Shown: positions 43,252-54,664, numbered from the stretch's first letter. The stretch is DNA of 64,000 bases from Arthrobacter sp. SDTb3-6 (GCF_013376095.1 NZ_JAAMFN010000013.1:1-64000); one strand, 5' to 3'. The notes: generated by a model not told the origin, from the letters alone. Translations and numbers: made by a program.

Positions 43252-44649
43252 TCAAGGGTTTGCGGTGAACCCGTCGGCGATGTCGAGGACCTCATCGAGG
43301 ATCGCCAGGCCTGCCGTGGCCTCCGCGACGCCGGTGTTGCAGGGCGGGACCACGTGGATCCGGTTGAAGTTGGCGAAGGGCAGGAGCCCGCGGGACTTGC
43401 AGGCTGTGATGAGCTGGTTCATTTCGGGGCTGGAGGAGCCGTACGGCGCCAGCGGTTCGCGCGTTTGGCGGTCCTTGACCAGTTCGATCGCCCAAAAGAC
43501 ACCCATGCCGCGGACTTCGCCTACGCATTTGTGTTGTTCGGCGAATCCGTGCAGGGCAGGGCCAATGACGTCGGATCCCAGGGTCGCGGCATGCTCCACC
43601 ATGTTCCCTGATTCCATGGCGTTGATGGTGGCGACGGCCGCGGCGGTGGCGAGGGGGTGTCCGGAGTAGGTCAGACCGCCCGGGTAGACACGTTTGCCGA
43701 AGGTGGCCGCGATGTCCGGGCCAATGGCTACGCCCCCCAATGGCACGTAGCCGGAGTTGACGCCCTTGGCGAACGTCATCAGGTCGGGGATGACGTCAAA
43801 GTGCTCGACGGCGAACCACTTGCCGGTGCGGCCGAATCCGGTCATGACTTCATCGGCGATGAAGACGATTCCGTGCTTCGTGCACAGCTCCCGCACCCCC
43901 TGCATGTACCCGGCGGGCGGGACGTAGATGCCGGCCGTGCCCGGGATGGATTCCAGCACCAGGGCCGCGATTGTTTCGGGTCCTTCGAAGCAGATGAGCT
44001 GTTCGAGGTGCTCCAGGGCCCGCTGGCTTTCTTCCTGCCCGGTAGTGGAGTGGAAGCTGGTCCGGTAAAGATACGGCGGGAAGAAGTGGACCGTGCCGGT
44101 GCTGGCGGTGTCGTTGGCCCACCGCCGCGGGTCACCGGTGATGTTGACGGCCAGCTGGGTGCCGCCGTGGTAGGAGCGGTAGGCCGAGAGCACCTTGGTC
44201 CGGCCGGTGTGCAGGCGGGCCATGCGCACGGCGTGCTCGTTCGCGTCGGCTCCGCCGTTGGTGAAGAAGATCTTGTTCAGGTCTCCCGGGGTGCGCCCGG
44301 TGATGAGGCGGGCCGCCTCCGACCGGGCCTCGTTGACGTACCCCGGGGCGATGGTGCACAGCTTGGCGGCCTGGGCGGCGATCGCGGCCACGACGGCCGG
44401 GTGCTGGTGTCCGATGTTCGTGTTGACCAGCTGGGAGGAGAAGTCGAGGTACTTTTTGCCGTCCCCGTCCCACACGTAGGAGCCTCGGGCGGCGGAGATG
44501 ACCATGGGGTCCAGCAGGTCCTGGGCGGACCAGGAGTGGAAGACGTGTTTGCGGTCGAGTTCGTAGGCCCGACGGGCGGCGGCAGCGTCGATGGCGGGAG
44601 CGCCGTCGAACGCGTAGGGAAGGGCCGCGTTGTCAATCATGGAAGTCAT
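43252..44649 (-). CDS. Class-III aminotransferase (omega-amino acid:pyruvate type)
   Basis: A 465-residue fold-type I PLP aminotransferase. The cofactor lysine is in DLMTFAKGVNSGYVPLGGV, preceded by FIADEVMTGFGRTG with the PLP-binding aspartate; AYRSYHGGTQ and TNGGADANEHAVRMAR are further cofactor contacts. GAAGGAAAC precedes the ATG. The gene follows an acylating semialdehyde dehydrogenase in the same operon; beta-alanine (to malonate semialdehyde) or 3-aminoisobutyrate/4-aminobutyrate are the obvious amino donors. The specific substrate cannot be read from the sequence. Confidence 0.87.
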   Translation of the reverse strand: MTSMIDNAALPYAFDGAPAIDAAAARRAYELDRKHVFHSWSAQDLLDPMVISAARGSYVWDGDGKKYLDFSSQLVNTNIGHQHPAVVAAIAAQAAKLCTIAPGYVNEARSEAARLITGRTPGDLNKIFFTNGGADANEHAVRMARLHTGRTKVLSAYRSYHGGTQLAVNITGDPRRWANDTASTGTVHFFPPYLYRTSFHSTTGQEESQRALEHLEQLICFEGPETIAALVLESIPGTAGIYVPPAGYMQGVRELCTKHGIVFIADEVMTGFGRTGKWFAVEHFDVIPDLMTFAKGVNSGYVPLGGVAIGPDIAATFGKRVYPGGLTYSGHPLATAAAVATINAMESGNMVEHAATLGSDVIGPALHGFAEQHKCVGEVRGMGVFWAIELVKDRQTREPLAPYGSSSPEMNQLITACKSRGLLPFANFNRIHVVPPCNTGVAEATAGLAILDEVLDIADGFTANP

Positions 44650-44689
44650 GGCTGTTTCCTTCGTTGTAATTGTCCGCAAGGGATGCCGC

Positions 44690-46177
<1,488 letters not shown>

Positions 46178-46249
46178 TGCTTCTCCTGTGGTTGGTGGAA
46201 CGATTGATCCCAGTCTGTCCGCCGGGCCGCCGGGCCGTAATTGGCAAAC

Positions 46250-46287
46250 TGTAAATAAAACGGTGATCAGATTTACACTATGTAAAT
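46250..46287. promoter_or_regulatory. TGTAAAT operator array in the mmsA/pucR gap
   Basis: Three TGTAAAT boxes occur: 46250-46256 (+), 46271-46277 (-) and 46281-46287 (+). The last two form the perfect palindrome ATTTACA-CTA-TGTAAAT, which overlaps the ATG (46286) of the regulator gene. A regulator bound there would block its own translation-start region, giving tight autoregulation. Confidence 0.65.
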
Positions 46288-47929
46288 GCTGCCCACGCTC
46301 CACTCCATCCTCGCCCTCCCCATCGTGCACGACGCCGGGCCCACCCTCCTGGGTGGGCCCGCCTCCCTGGACACGGCGGTGCGCTGGGTTCACGTCAGCG
46401 AACTGCTGGACATCACCGACCTGCTGTCGGGCGGCGAGCTGGTCCTGACCACCGGACTGGAGCTGGAAAAGGAACCCGCCCGGGCGGCGTCATACATCCG
46501 CTCCCTTGAAAAGGCAGGTGCGGCGGGGCTCATCGTGGAGCTGGCCGGCCCGCGCGAGCGCAGCCTTGCGGCCCTGCGCTCGGCAGCCGGGCACTCACCA
46601 CTACCCGTGATCACGCTCAAGCACCGCGTGCGCTTCGTGGAGATCACCGAAACCGTGCACCGCAGGATCGTCGCCGAACAGCTTGAACAGGTCGAAAGGG
46701 CCCGTGACGTCCACGAGGCCTTTACCCTGCTAAGCCTGGAAAGCGCCGACACCCAGCAAGTGGTCGAACAGGCCGCGGCAATGATCGGCGCGCCGGTCGT
46801 CCTCGAAGACCTCCAACACCTGGTGATCGCCTACGCCGCCAACCCCCTGGCCACCACGGAACTGCTTAGCGACTGGGAACGGCGCTCCCGCACCACACCC
46901 AGCCCCGCCCGCACAGCCCGCACCGGCCCCGAAGGCTGGCTGCAGGTCCCTGTCGGCGTGCGCACCCAGCTCTGGGGCCGGCTCGTGGCACCGTCCGCCG
47001 CAGGAGATGACGACTTCACCGCCACGGTCCTGGAACGGGCCGCCCAGACCCTCGCGATCAACCGCCTGGCTGAACGCGACCACAGTGAACTCGCCCACCA
47101 GGCCCAGGCAGGCCTGCTCAACATCCTGCGCAACCCGCGCGGCCTCAGCGAAGCCGACGCCCTGGCACGCGCCGGATCCCTCGGCCTTAAACGCGCCCCG
47201 TTCTACCTGCCGGCAGTCTTCCGCACCATCCAGCCCCTGGGCTCCGGCCGCGGGACCACGGCCGACGCCGGCAATCCGCTCGCGCGCCAGCAGGAAGAGC
47301 GGGAACTGCTCGACCTGCTGGCGCGGACCCTGAAATCCATCTCCGGAAGCGCCCTGACAGCAAGCATCCAATCCGGCTCGGTCGGCATGGTCCTGGCCCT
47401 GCCGGCCAAGCAACTTCAGGACGCCACCCTGCAACGGTTGGCAGACACGCTCGCTGCCCACGCCGGCGGGGGAACCCCTCGCTGGAGAATCGGTGTCGGG
47501 CGCGTACGGGCAACGCTTCTGGAGGCCGCAGCGGGGATCGAGGAAGCCTCCCACGTGGCCGAAACAGCAGCAACGCTGCGCGGCCCCGGGCGCCCCTACT
47601 ACTACGCCACGGACGTTCGGCTCCGCGGGCTGTTGGCGCTCCTGCGCAATGACCCGCGCGTCCAGCAGTTCGCCGAATCCGAACTCGCCGGCATCCTTGA
47701 CGCCGAGGCACAGGGACAGGGCGGGCTCCTGGACCTGCTCGGCCACTACCTTGAATCCGGCGGCAACAAGGCTGCCCTGGCGCGCCGGGGATACCTCAGC
47801 CGGCCCACCCTGTACGCCCGCCTCGCCAAGCTGGAAGAACTGCTCGCCGTGGACCTGGACGACGCCGAATCCCGCACCTCCCTCCACGTGGCCCTGCTGC
47901 TGCACCGCCTCAGGGGCGGTTCGGCGTAG
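46286..47929 (+). CDS. PucR/CdaR-family regulator
   Basis: A 547-residue protein with an N-terminal PucR purine-catabolism-regulator-like domain (about residues 5-125: ILALPIVHDAGPTLLGG, GGELVLTTGLELE), a middle GGDEF-like CdaR segment and a C-terminal PucR helix-turn-helix (about 480-540: LLDLLGHYLESGGNKAALARRGYLSRPTLYARLAKLEELL). The ATG at 46286 has no ribosome-binding site and lies within an operator palindrome, suggesting a leaderless transcript. It is divergent from mmsA and presumably activates the aminotransferase/dehydrogenase operon. Confidence 0.87.
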   Translation: MLPTLHSILALPIVHDAGPTLLGGPASLDTAVRWVHVSELLDITDLLSGGELVLTTGLELEKEPARAASYIRSLEKAGAAGLIVELAGPRERSLAALRSAAGHSPLPVITLKHRVRFVEITETVHRRIVAEQLEQVERARDVHEAFTLLSLESADTQQVVEQAAAMIGAPVVLEDLQHLVIAYAANPLATTELLSDWERRSRTTPSPARTARTGPEGWLQVPVGVRTQLWGRLVAPSAAGDDDFTATVLERAAQTLAINRLAERDHSELAHQAQAGLLNILRNPRGLSEADALARAGSLGLKRAPFYLPAVFRTIQPLGSGRGTTADAGNPLARQQEERELLDLLARTLKSISGSALTASIQSGSVGMVLALPAKQLQDATLQRLADTLAAHAGGGTPRWRIGVGRVRATLLEAAAGIEEASHVAETAATLRGPGRPYYYATDVRLRGLLALLRNDPRVQQFAESELAGILDAEAQGQGGLLDLLGHYLESGGNKAALARRGYLSRPTLYARLAKLEELLAVDLDDAESRTSLHVALLLHRLRGGSA

Positions 47930-48148
47930 ATGGCATCATGGACCCATGGCGAATGAGCTACCGCTAAACCTGCGCTGGATACCCGCCTGGTCCGCTGTCC
48001 ATGGCGCGTAGGCTGCGCACACACCAACTAAATGCTCGAAGTGCGCCGGCCATCTGTAACACTGTGCCCGATGTGCCACAAGCGAGGCTCAAACCCGGGC
48101 AACCCTTGGACAGACACTGGCCTCCCGCCGAACCATATGGAACCCGGC

Positions 48149-48178
48149 CCGGACTGGCCCCGGCCCGGGCCAGTCCGG
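48149..48178. terminator. GC-rich hairpin between convergent genes
   Basis: CCGGACTGGCCC (48149-48160) pairs perfectly with GGGCCAGTCCGG (48167-48178) across 6 bases. It is the only structured element found in the 448-base space (47930-48377) between the PucR and thiolase 3' ends, which otherwise shows no gene that I can support. A bidirectional terminator is likely. Confidence 0.5.
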
Positions 48179-48377
48179 AGGAAAATGTGTTCACGACAGC
48201 GTGGTGGCACTGTCAACACGGCCAGTCGTTCACCACTTCGAGTCTCATCCGGAAATGACCGGCGGCATCTCATGACATGGCCGGTCTGGATCGGATGGCC
48301 GGGCAGGCCCGGACGCCGGGGAGGGACCCAGGCCTGCGTCGTGCCTTCACAGTCGTGCGGGCGTTACGGCTGTTTGC

Positions 48378-49547
48378 TCAGAGTGCCCGCAGGATGACGG
48401 CACTGCCCTGGCCTCCGCCACCGCAGATGCCGGCGGCGCCCACGGCTCCGGTGCCGAGTTCGGCCAGTTGGCGGGCGAGCGTGCCGACGATCCGCGCACC
48501 TGAGGCTCCGATGGGGTGTCCGAGGGCGATGGCTCCGCCTTTGGTGTTGACGATTCCCGGGTCGATGCCGAGCTTGGCTGTTGAGCGCACGCCCACGGCC
48601 GCGAAGGCTTCGTTGATTTCCACGGCTCTCAAATCCGCCGCTGCCAGGCCGGTGCCATCCAGGGCGGCGAGGATCGCATTGGCCGGCTGCTCGTGCAAGC
48701 GCACGTCCGGGCCGGCGACCAGCGCGTGGGAAACAATCTCGGCGAGCGGCGTGACCCCCAACCTCTGGGCGGCCGCCTTGCTGACCAGCACCAGGGCGGC
48801 AGCACCGTCGGTGATCTGGGAGGCGTTGCCCGCCGTGATGGTGCCGTCCCGGCTAAAGGCCGGGCGCAGCCTGCCCAGGGACTCCACCGTGGTCTCGGCG
48901 CGCACGCCGTCGTCCGCCGAGAAGACGGTGTCCCCGCGTCGGGAGGTGATGGTGAACGGTGCGATCTCCGCGGCGTGGAAGTCCGCTGCCGCCGCGGCGA
49001 GCTGGTGCGAGCGGGCGGAAAACGCGTCCTGCTCCGCCCGCCCGATGCCCAGCTCGGTGTTGCCTTCCTCCGTCGAGGACCCCATGGAGCGGGCCTCGAA
49101 CGCGTCGGTGAGCCCGTCGAACTCCAGGGTGTCGAGCATCTCGATGGCACCGTGCTTCGTCCCGGCCCGGGCGCGCTGCACGTGGGGGGCCTGGGACATG
49201 GACTCCTGTCCGACGGCCACGACGACGTCGGCCTCGCCGGCGACAATCATGCGGGCACCGGCGACCACGGCTTCGGTGCCCGAAAGGCAGACGGCGTTCA
49301 ACGTCAGGGCCGGGACGTGGAAGCCGATCCCGGCGCCCACGGCGGACTGCCGGGCAGGGTTCTGCCCGGCACCTGCTTGCAGGACGTGCCCGGCAAAGAC
49401 CCGCTGCACCTCCCCGGCGTCGATCCCGGCCCGGCCAAGCGCGGCAGCTGCGGCGTGGGCTCCCAAGGCCGTGGCGGAAACGGTGGCCAGTGCCCCGTTG
49501 AACCGGGCAAACGGGGTGCGGGCGTACCCGGCGATCAATGCGTTCAT
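48378..49547 (-). CDS. pcaF: Thiolase (3-oxoadipyl-CoA/acetyl-CoA acyltransferase)
   Basis: A 389-residue thiolase with the nucleophile Cys87 in [11 protein letters not shown], the histidine of [17 protein letters not shown] and the second cysteine in [12 protein letters not shown]. It cleaves 3-oxoadipyl-CoA (or acetoacetyl-CoA) with CoA. It overlaps the CoA-transferase beta gene by 4 bases in a three-gene operon whose order (transferase A, B, thiolase) is that of pcaIJF; acetoacetate degradation (scoAB-atoB) would look the same, so the symbol rests on the local protocatechuate context. Confidence 0.78.
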   Translation of the reverse strand: MNALIAGYARTPFARFNGALATVSATALGAHAAAAALGRAGIDAGEVQRVFAGHVLQAGAGQNPARQSAVGAGIGFHVPALTLNAVCLSGTEAVVAGARMIVAGEADVVVAVGQESMSQAPHVQRARAGTKHGAIEMLDTLEFDGLTDAFEARSMGSSTEEGNTELGIGRAEQDAFSARSHQLAAAAADFHAAEIAPFTITSRRGDTVFSADDGVRAETTVESLGRLRPAFSRDGTITAGNASQITDGAAALVLVSKAAAQRLGVTPLAEIVSHALVAGPDVRLHEQPANAILAALDGTGLAAADLRAVEINEAFAAVGVRSTAKLGIDPGIVNTKGGAIALGHPIGASGARIVGTLARQLAELGTGAVGAAGICGGGGQGSAVILRAL

Positions 49548-50203
49548 GCTGCTTCCTCTTCCTCTAAGCCAATGCTGAAGGCGGCCCCGGTGGAATCGAC
49601 CAGGGATTCGATGGTGACGCCCGGCGCCACGGCGCGCAGAACCAGGGCGGAGTCAACGACGTCGAACACGGCCCGGTCGGTGATGATCCGGTCCACCACG
49701 CCGACACCGGTCAGCGGCAGGTTGCAGTGTTCGACGATTTTCGGGGTGCCGTCCTTGGCCACATGGTCAGTGATGACGATGACGCGAGGAGACCCGGCGA
49801 CCAGGTCCATGGCGCCTCCCATGCCCTTGACCAGTTTCCCGGGAATGGTCCAGTTGGCCAGGTCCCCGTTGGCCGCGACCTGCAGGGCGCCGAGGATGGC
49901 CGTGGCAACGTGACCGCCCCGGATCATGCCGAAGGAGGTGGCGGAGTCGAAGTAGCTGCCCCCGGGCAGCAGGGTGACGGTCTGCTTGCCCGCGTTGATC
50001 AAATCCGCGTCTTCCTCCCCGTCGTAGGGGAACGGCCCCATGCCCAGTAGCCCGTTTTCGCTTTGCAGGGTGACGCGCACGCCGTCGGGCAGGTTGTTGG
50101 CCACCAGCGTCGGGATGCCGATGCCCAGGTTGACGTACTGGCCGTCTTGTAGTTCGCTGGCGCCAATGGCCGCCATTTCATCACGTGTCCACATGGTCCT
50201 CAT
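49544..50203 (-). CDS. pcaJ: 3-oxoacid CoA-transferase, beta subunit
   Basis: A 219-residue subunit B with the catalytic glutamate Glu49 in [12 protein letters not shown], which forms the glutamyl-CoA thioester, and GLGIGIPT-like [10 protein letters not shown] at the front. With subunit A it transfers CoA from succinyl-CoA to 3-oxoadipate (or acetoacetate). It overlaps subunit A and the thiolase by 4 bases each, so all three are translationally coupled. Confidence 0.82.
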   Translation of the reverse strand: MRTMWTRDEMAAIGASELQDGQYVNLGIGIPTLVANNLPDGVRVTLQSENGLLGMGPFPYDGEEDADLINAGKQTVTLLPGGSYFDSATSFGMIRGGHVATAILGALQVAANGDLANWTIPGKLVKGMGGAMDLVAGSPRVIVITDHVAKDGTPKIVEHCNLPLTGVGVVDRIITDRAVFDVVDSALVLRAVAPGVTIESLVDSTGAAFSIGLEEEEAA

Positions 50204-50904
50204 GCCTCCTGACGGACGCGCACGGTCCGCTGTTCGATGTCCTTGGTGCCGTCCGTTGCCACCACGTGCTTCACGAAGATGCCGGGGGTTTCCACAAGGG
50301 AGGGATCCAGGAAACCCTCATGGATGATTTCAGCCTCGGCGAAGGTAATCCGGCCCGCCGCGGCGGCCAACGGGTTGAAGTTCCGGGCCGTCATCCGGTA
50401 GCGGAGGTTCCCCTCCGGATCGGCCTCATGGGCGCGCACCAGCGAAATGTCTGCGACGATGCCGCGCTCCAAAATCGCGGGACGTCCGTCGAAGTCCATG
50501 ACCGGCTTCCCCTCAGCCACCGGGGTCCCCACACCCGTCGGCGTGTAAAAGGCCGGAATCCCGGCCCCGCCAGCCCGCAACCGTTCAGCCAGCGTGCCCT
50601 GCGGAACGAACTCAACCTCAAGCTCATGGTTCAAAAACTGCTGCGCAAAAAGCTTGTTCTCACCCACATAGGAGGCCATCACCTTGGAGACCTGCCGGTT
50701 CTCCAGCAACAGGCCCAACCCCTTGCCGTCCACTCCCATGTTGTTCGACACGATCGTCAGGTTTTTCGCGCCGGAGTCGCGCAGCGCCGTGATCAGCCGG
50801 CTCGGGATCCCGCTCAGGCCGAAGCCGCCGACGGCCACTGTCATGCCGTCACGCACACACTCAGCCAGTGCCCCCGCGGCATCTGCCAACACTTTTGTCA
50901 CCAC
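50200..50904 (-). CDS. pcaI: 3-oxoacid CoA-transferase, alpha subunit
   Basis: A 234-residue subunit A with the glycine-rich [16 protein letters not shown] segment near residue 25, [46 protein letters not shown] in the middle and [17 protein letters not shown] near the end. GAAAGGACGG precedes the ATG. It is the first gene of the minus-strand operon, divergent from an IclR regulator. Confidence 0.82.
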   Translation of the reverse strand: MVTKVLADAAGALAECVRDGMTVAVGGFGLSGIPSRLITALRDSGAKNLTIVSNNMGVDGKGLGLLLENRQVSKVMASYVGENKLFAQQFLNHELEVEFVPQGTLAERLRAGGAGIPAFYTPTGVGTPVAEGKPVMDFDGRPAILERGIVADISLVRAHEADPEGNLRYRMTARNFNPLAAAAGRITFAEAEIIHEGFLDPSLVETPGIFVKHVVATDGTKDIEQRTVRVRQEA

Positions 50905-50921
50905 AATTCCGTCCTTTCCCG

Positions 50922-50934
50922 TTCACAATATGAA
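50922..50934. promoter_or_regulatory. Candidate IclR operator before the CoA-transferase operon
   Basis: TTCACAATATGAA lies 18 bases upstream of the pcaI-like start; TCCATAATATGAA (11 of 13 identical) occurs at 51042-51054 over the start codon of the divergent IclR gene. The pair suggests one regulator controlling both directions. Confidence 0.55.
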
Positions 50935-51041
50935 ATCAGCCGTTCCTGATCCCGACGGTAACCATTCCGCCGATTCCAGGTCAACGAAACATTGATGATG
51001 AAGCTTGATTGCTCGGATGATGACCCGGATCACCATAATCG

Positions 51042-51054
51042 TCCATAATATGAA
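51042..51054. promoter_or_regulatory. Second copy of the operator, over the IclR start codon
   Basis: TCCATAATATGAA matches the copy at 50922-50934 and includes the ATG at 51050 of the regulator gene, so binding would repress the regulator itself. Confidence 0.5.
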
Positions 51055-51844
51055 CATGAACACTTCGTTTCCCGGTGCGCAGATGGTCGGCAGAATGGCC
51101 GCCGTCCTGCGCACGGTCAGCACAGCAATGCCCCGGGGCATCACCACCACCGACGCGGCACGGGCCACCGGGCTGGCCCGCCCCACCGTCCACCGCCTCC
51201 TGGCGGCCCTGACAAACGAAGGCTTCTGCGACCACGACCACGCCACCGGGTTCTGGATGCTCGGCCCGGAACTGTACCTCATGGGCACTGTGGCCGCGGA
51301 ACGCTACGACATTACCGACCTTGCGCGCGGCCATGTCGCCGCCCTGGCCAACGCCACCGGCGAAAGCGCCTTCCTTTCGGTCCGGCGCGGAGATGAAACG
51401 GTGTGCCTGCTGCGCCTGGACGGCGCCTTCCCCATCCGTTCCTTCGTGCTCTACGAGGGCAAAAGATTCCCCCTGGGCGTGGCATCGGCCGGACTGGCCA
51501 TCCTGTCCTTCCTGCCCGAAAAAAGCATCGAACGATACCTGGAAAACCACGACCTGGACGCCACACACGGCAACGCCCACGGGCAGGCCCCGCTGCGGCA
51601 CCGCATCGCCGAAACCCGCGAACGCGGCTGGGCACTGAACCCCGGACTCATCGTGGAAGGCAGCTGGGGCATGGCAGCAGCAGTCTTCGATCAGGCCGCC
51701 CAGCCAGCCTGGGCACTAAGCCTCACCGGCATCGAATCACGCTTCACGCCCGAACGCCGCCAGGAAATGGGAACGCTGCTCATGCACCATGCCCACGAAC
51801 TCACCAAACAACTTCGCAACGAATCAAACGCGCCCACACCCTGA
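51050..51844 (+). CDS. IclR-family regulator, PcaR-like
   Basis: A 264-residue protein with the winged helix-turn-helix (about residues 15-70: GITTTDAARATGLARPTVHRLLAAL) and an IclR effector domain (RFPLGVASAGLAILSF, then GSWGMAAAVFDQAAQPAWALSLTG). The start is taken as the ATG at 51050, with the ATG at 51056 equally possible; neither has a good ribosome site, so the mRNA may be leaderless. It faces away from the CoA-transferase/thiolase operon, and the two near-identical motifs between them make it its likely regulator, responding to protocatechuate or beta-ketoadipate if that operon is pcaIJF. Confidence 0.84.
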   Translation: MNMNTSFPGAQMVGRMAAVLRTVSTAMPRGITTTDAARATGLARPTVHRLLAALTNEGFCDHDHATGFWMLGPELYLMGTVAAERYDITDLARGHVAALANATGESAFLSVRRGDETVCLLRLDGAFPIRSFVLYEGKRFPLGVASAGLAILSFLPEKSIERYLENHDLDATHGNAHGQAPLRHRIAETRERGWALNPGLIVEGSWGMAAAVFDQAAQPAWALSLTGIESRFTPERRQEMGTLLMHHAHELTKQLRNESNAPTP

Positions 51845-52271
51845 CAAGGAACCCGCAGTGGACGCCCCGAGCACCCCGACGGTTGCCTAGGCAGCCGGCC
51901 GGATTTACCCCTTGTGCGAGGGCTCGGAAGTGGACTCGATCGCGGAGGCAACCTGCCAGAGCCCGCCGGCCAGGAAGGCCGCGGGCCAGGAAGGCTGCGG
52001 GCGAGCGGGTTTCACCCAGAAAAGTACATTCGGTGGTCCGGGTGAATCGGCCGCCACGCTCGGTGCCTCCGGTGAGCACCCGGGACGAGAACCGGTTGCG
52101 CGAGAGTGCCTGACGGCGTGGTCACCGGGATCCTTTCGCATGTGTAAGGGTGGAAAGTGCTGCCCGGTCGCTTCGTCAACCGCATCCAACCCTAGCGCTG
52201 GCTCCAATGACATCATTGCCGTGCGCGCGGCAACGACGCAAAACGCGACACTAGTGCCGCAGTTGCTGCAG

Positions 52272-53471
52272 CTATGCCCCGGTGATGCGCACCGGCAAGG
52301 ATTCGAAGCCACGGAGAACGTTGTGCAGGATGGGCACGGGAGCACCGTCTGGCTCGATCGCGGCCACCCGCTCGGCCAGCTGCTGCAGGATGATCTCCAT
52401 TTCGAGACGGGCGATGGGCTGCCCCACGCACTGGTGCAGGCCCATCCCGAAGGCCACGTGACCGGAGGCATTGCGGTCCAGATCGAACTCGTCGGCATTG
52501 TCGCCCCACTTGCGCGGGTCCCGGTTCGCGGCGCCGAGGAATACCAACACCTTCGCGCCGGCCGGGAGGTGCACGCCGCCCAACACTGTGTCCACGGCAA
52601 CAGTCCGGTGGAACTTCTGGAACGGCGACTCCAGGCGCAGCGACTCGTCCACGGCGAATTTTGCCAGCTTGGGGTTCTCCCGCAGCCTGGCCCAGGCTTG
52701 GGGGTGTCGGACCAGCACCGAAAGCGTGTTGCCGATGCCGAAGATGGTGGTGTCCACTCCGGCGGAGAGCAGCGCCCGGACCAGCAAAGTGGCCTGCTGC
52801 TCTGTGATGATGCCTTCGTTGACGCGGTCCCAGATCTGCGCCCCGAAACCAGTGTCGTCCAGATTCTCCCGCTGGCAGTTCCGCATCACCGCGGCGGCGT
52901 GCTCGTCCTCCTGGGCGAACGCCTGCTTGAATATATAGTTCTCCGGGCCAAAGGCGTTGAACACCATGTTGCCGTAGGGCAGGAGGTGTTCGCGGCCGCC
53001 GTCGGAAATCCCCACCGCATCCGGGAAGACACGGAGGGGGTATTTCTCGGCGAGGTCAGTAACCGCGTCGAAGCGGTCCCGGCGCGCCAGCTGCTCCGCC
53101 AGTTCGACGGCCGGCGGCGTGAACGGCTGCCGGAGGGCACGTACGGTGCCGGGGTTGATCACGCCGGTCAGCGCGCGGCGCATAACGGTGTGGATGGGCG
53201 GGTCCGATTCGAGGATGCTGGGCGGTCGCCACCCCGAGTCCTTCCGGATGTCGCGCGGGCCGAGGCCGCCAGAGGAAATGTAGGTTTCGAAATCAGTGAG
53301 GACCTCGTACACCTCCTCGTATCCCGCCACCGCGTAACTCCCTGTGCTCTCCAAGTAGGAGACGGCACCTGCCTCTCGGAGCCGGCCAAGGAAAGGGTAC
53401 GGGTCGAGCAGGTTTTCGGTAGCGAAGGGGTCGTCACCCAGGACGTTGGCTTCATGCGTGGTGGCGGTCAT
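52272..53471 (-). CDS. Cytochrome P450, CYP199A-like (para-substituted benzoate)
   Basis: A 399-residue soluble P450. The haem loop is FGMGLHQCVGQPIARLE, the I helix has LLSAGVDTTIFGIGN, and the segment WRPPSILESDPPIHTVMRRAL matches the CYP199A family (4-methoxybenzoate O-demethylase of Rhodopseudomonas, PbdA of Rhodococcus), as does FPDAVGISDGGREHLLPYGNMVFNAFGPEN. The substrate is thus likely a benzoate with a para methoxy, methyl or ethyl group. The electron partner is a VanB-like reductase encoded 68 bases upstream. The 427 bases downstream (51845-52271) hold no supported gene, only a fragment on the minus strand with a hydrophobic segment. Confidence 0.85.
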   Translation of the reverse strand: MTATTHEANVLGDDPFATENLLDPYPFLGRLREAGAVSYLESTGSYAVAGYEEVYEVLTDFETYISSGGLGPRDIRKDSGWRPPSILESDPPIHTVMRRALTGVINPGTVRALRQPFTPPAVELAEQLARRDRFDAVTDLAEKYPLRVFPDAVGISDGGREHLLPYGNMVFNAFGPENYIFKQAFAQEDEHAAAVMRNCQRENLDDTGFGAQIWDRVNEGIITEQQATLLVRALLSAGVDTTIFGIGNTLSVLVRHPQAWARLRENPKLAKFAVDESLRLESPFQKFHRTVAVDTVLGGVHLPAGAKVLVFLGAANRDPRKWGDNADEFDLDRNASGHVAFGMGLHQCVGQPIARLEMEIILQQLAERVAAIEPDGAPVPILHNVLRGFESLPVRITGA

Positions 53472-53539
53472 TGCAGTGCTCCTGGTTGGATGGCGTGGCC
53501 GTGGCGGACGGCCGGGAAGGTCACGGTCGGAAAGCTGGG

Positions 53540-54505
53540 CTAGAGATCCAGGACAAGTCGGGGGCAGCCGGCAGCCGCGCGCGAGACGCAGACCAGCATG
53601 ATCCCACCGGCTTCCCGGTCTTCCTCCGTCAGCACCGCGTCACGGTGCTCCGGTTCCCCGGAGATGATCCGGGTTTCGCAGGTACCGCACAGTCCTCCGC
53701 GGCAGGAGGAGAGGACGCGCACGCCAATCCCTTCGACGGCCTCGAGGATGGTTTTGTCGTTCGGCACAGCAATCGTGCTCCCGGTGCGTGCAAGCTCCAC
53801 TTCGAACGGAGCATTGGCCGCAGCGGCACCCAGCGTGGACGCCACGAAGCGCTCAGTGTGCAGGACACCGGGAGGCCAGCCCATGCAGCGCTCCTCCACG
53901 GCGTTCAGCAGGCCACCGGGACCACAGGCATAAACCAGCATGTGCGCCCGCGGCATGCCGAGGATCGAGTCAAGGTCCAGTCGCCCGACCTCGTCCTCGG
54001 CAAAGATGCGTATGCGGTCCGTCCCGTACCGGTCTTCCAACTGCCGGGCGAACGCCATGGTGCCCCGGCTGCGGCCTCCGTAGATCAGCGTCCATTCCTT
54101 CCCGGCACGCTCGGCTGCCTCGATCATCGGCATCAGCGGGGTGATCCCGATGCCTCCGGCGAGGAATAGGTAGCGGCGGGACTCGCGCAGTGGGAAGTTG
54201 TTGCGCGGCTCCGAGATGGCAAGCTGGAAGCCGGCCAACAGCGCGTGCACGGCCTTTGAACCACCGCGGGAATCGGGCACATGGAGTACACCGATCCGCA
54301 GATGGTCCAGCTCCTCGGGCGAGGAGCACAGCGAGTATTGGCGCACCAGTCCGTCGCCCACATGGACGTCGATGTGCGCTCCAGGCTGCCAAGGCTGGAA
54401 CGGCCGGCCGTCCACCCGCCGCAGGACAAGGGAGACCACCTGGTCCGCCACGACGTCCACATGGTCGACGACGGCGTCGATGGTGGTTCCTGCAGGTGCA
54501 GTCAT
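53540..54505 (-). CDS. Phthalate-dioxygenase-reductase-like (VanB/PbdB type) electron-transfer protein
   Basis: A 321-residue one-piece reductase: an N-terminal flavin domain with RQYSLCSSP (about residues 55-63), an NAD domain with AGGIGITPLMPM and YACGPGGLLNAVE, and a C-terminal plant-type [2Fe-2S] domain with SCRGGLCGTCETR and a distal cysteine in MLVCVSRA. It replaces the separate ferredoxin and reductase of the cre system. It would feed electrons from NADH to the adjacent CYP199A-like P450, as PbdB does for PbdA. The ATG at 54505 follows AAGGAAGTGAAG. A 17-bp inverted repeat lies 117-133 bases upstream. Confidence 0.87.
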   Translation of the reverse strand: MTAPAGTTIDAVVDHVDVVADQVVSLVLRRVDGRPFQPWQPGAHIDVHVGDGLVRQYSLCSSPEELDHLRIGVLHVPDSRGGSKAVHALLAGFQLAISEPRNNFPLRESRRYLFLAGGIGITPLMPMIEAAERAGKEWTLIYGGRSRGTMAFARQLEDRYGTDRIRIFAEDEVGRLDLDSILGMPRAHMLVYACGPGGLLNAVEERCMGWPPGVLHTERFVASTLGAAAANAPFEVELARTGSTIAVPNDKTILEAVEGIGVRVLSSCRGGLCGTCETRIISGEPEHRDAVLTEEDREAGGIMLVCVSRAAAGCPRLVLDL

Positions 54506-54621
54506 GAAGGTCTTCACTTCCTTTGGAAAAGCTCGCATGCCGCACAGGCCGCGGCCGGCGGTCAAGCCAGAATAAGGACTTACCTCAGGTTAGGTGTTCC
54601 ACAACACATCAGACGGGACGC

Positions 54622-54638
54622 TTTCTGTCCAATGGAAA
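54622..54638. promoter_or_regulatory. 17-bp regulon motif, site A
   Basis: TTTCTGTCCAATGGAAA lies between the IclR gene and the reductase gene, 117-133 bases before the reductase start. It matches sites B (56504) and C (59364) in 14 of 17 positions; each has TTTC(C/T)-N7-GGAAA form. Confidence 0.6.
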
Positions 54639-54664
54639 ACTTGAAAAGTCCGCCCAAACGAAGG

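Noticed and set aside
47930-48377. Possible IS481-type remnant or tRNA in the PucR-thiolase gap
   Set aside because: Some stretches look like IS ends, but no transposase residues, terminal repeats or cloverleaf could be supported; only the hairpin is kept.
51845-52271. Minus-strand fragment WPAAFLAGGLWQVASAIEST as a transporter C terminus
   Set aside because: No upstream part in the same frame and no motif; it may be chance hydrophobicity in GC-rich DNA.
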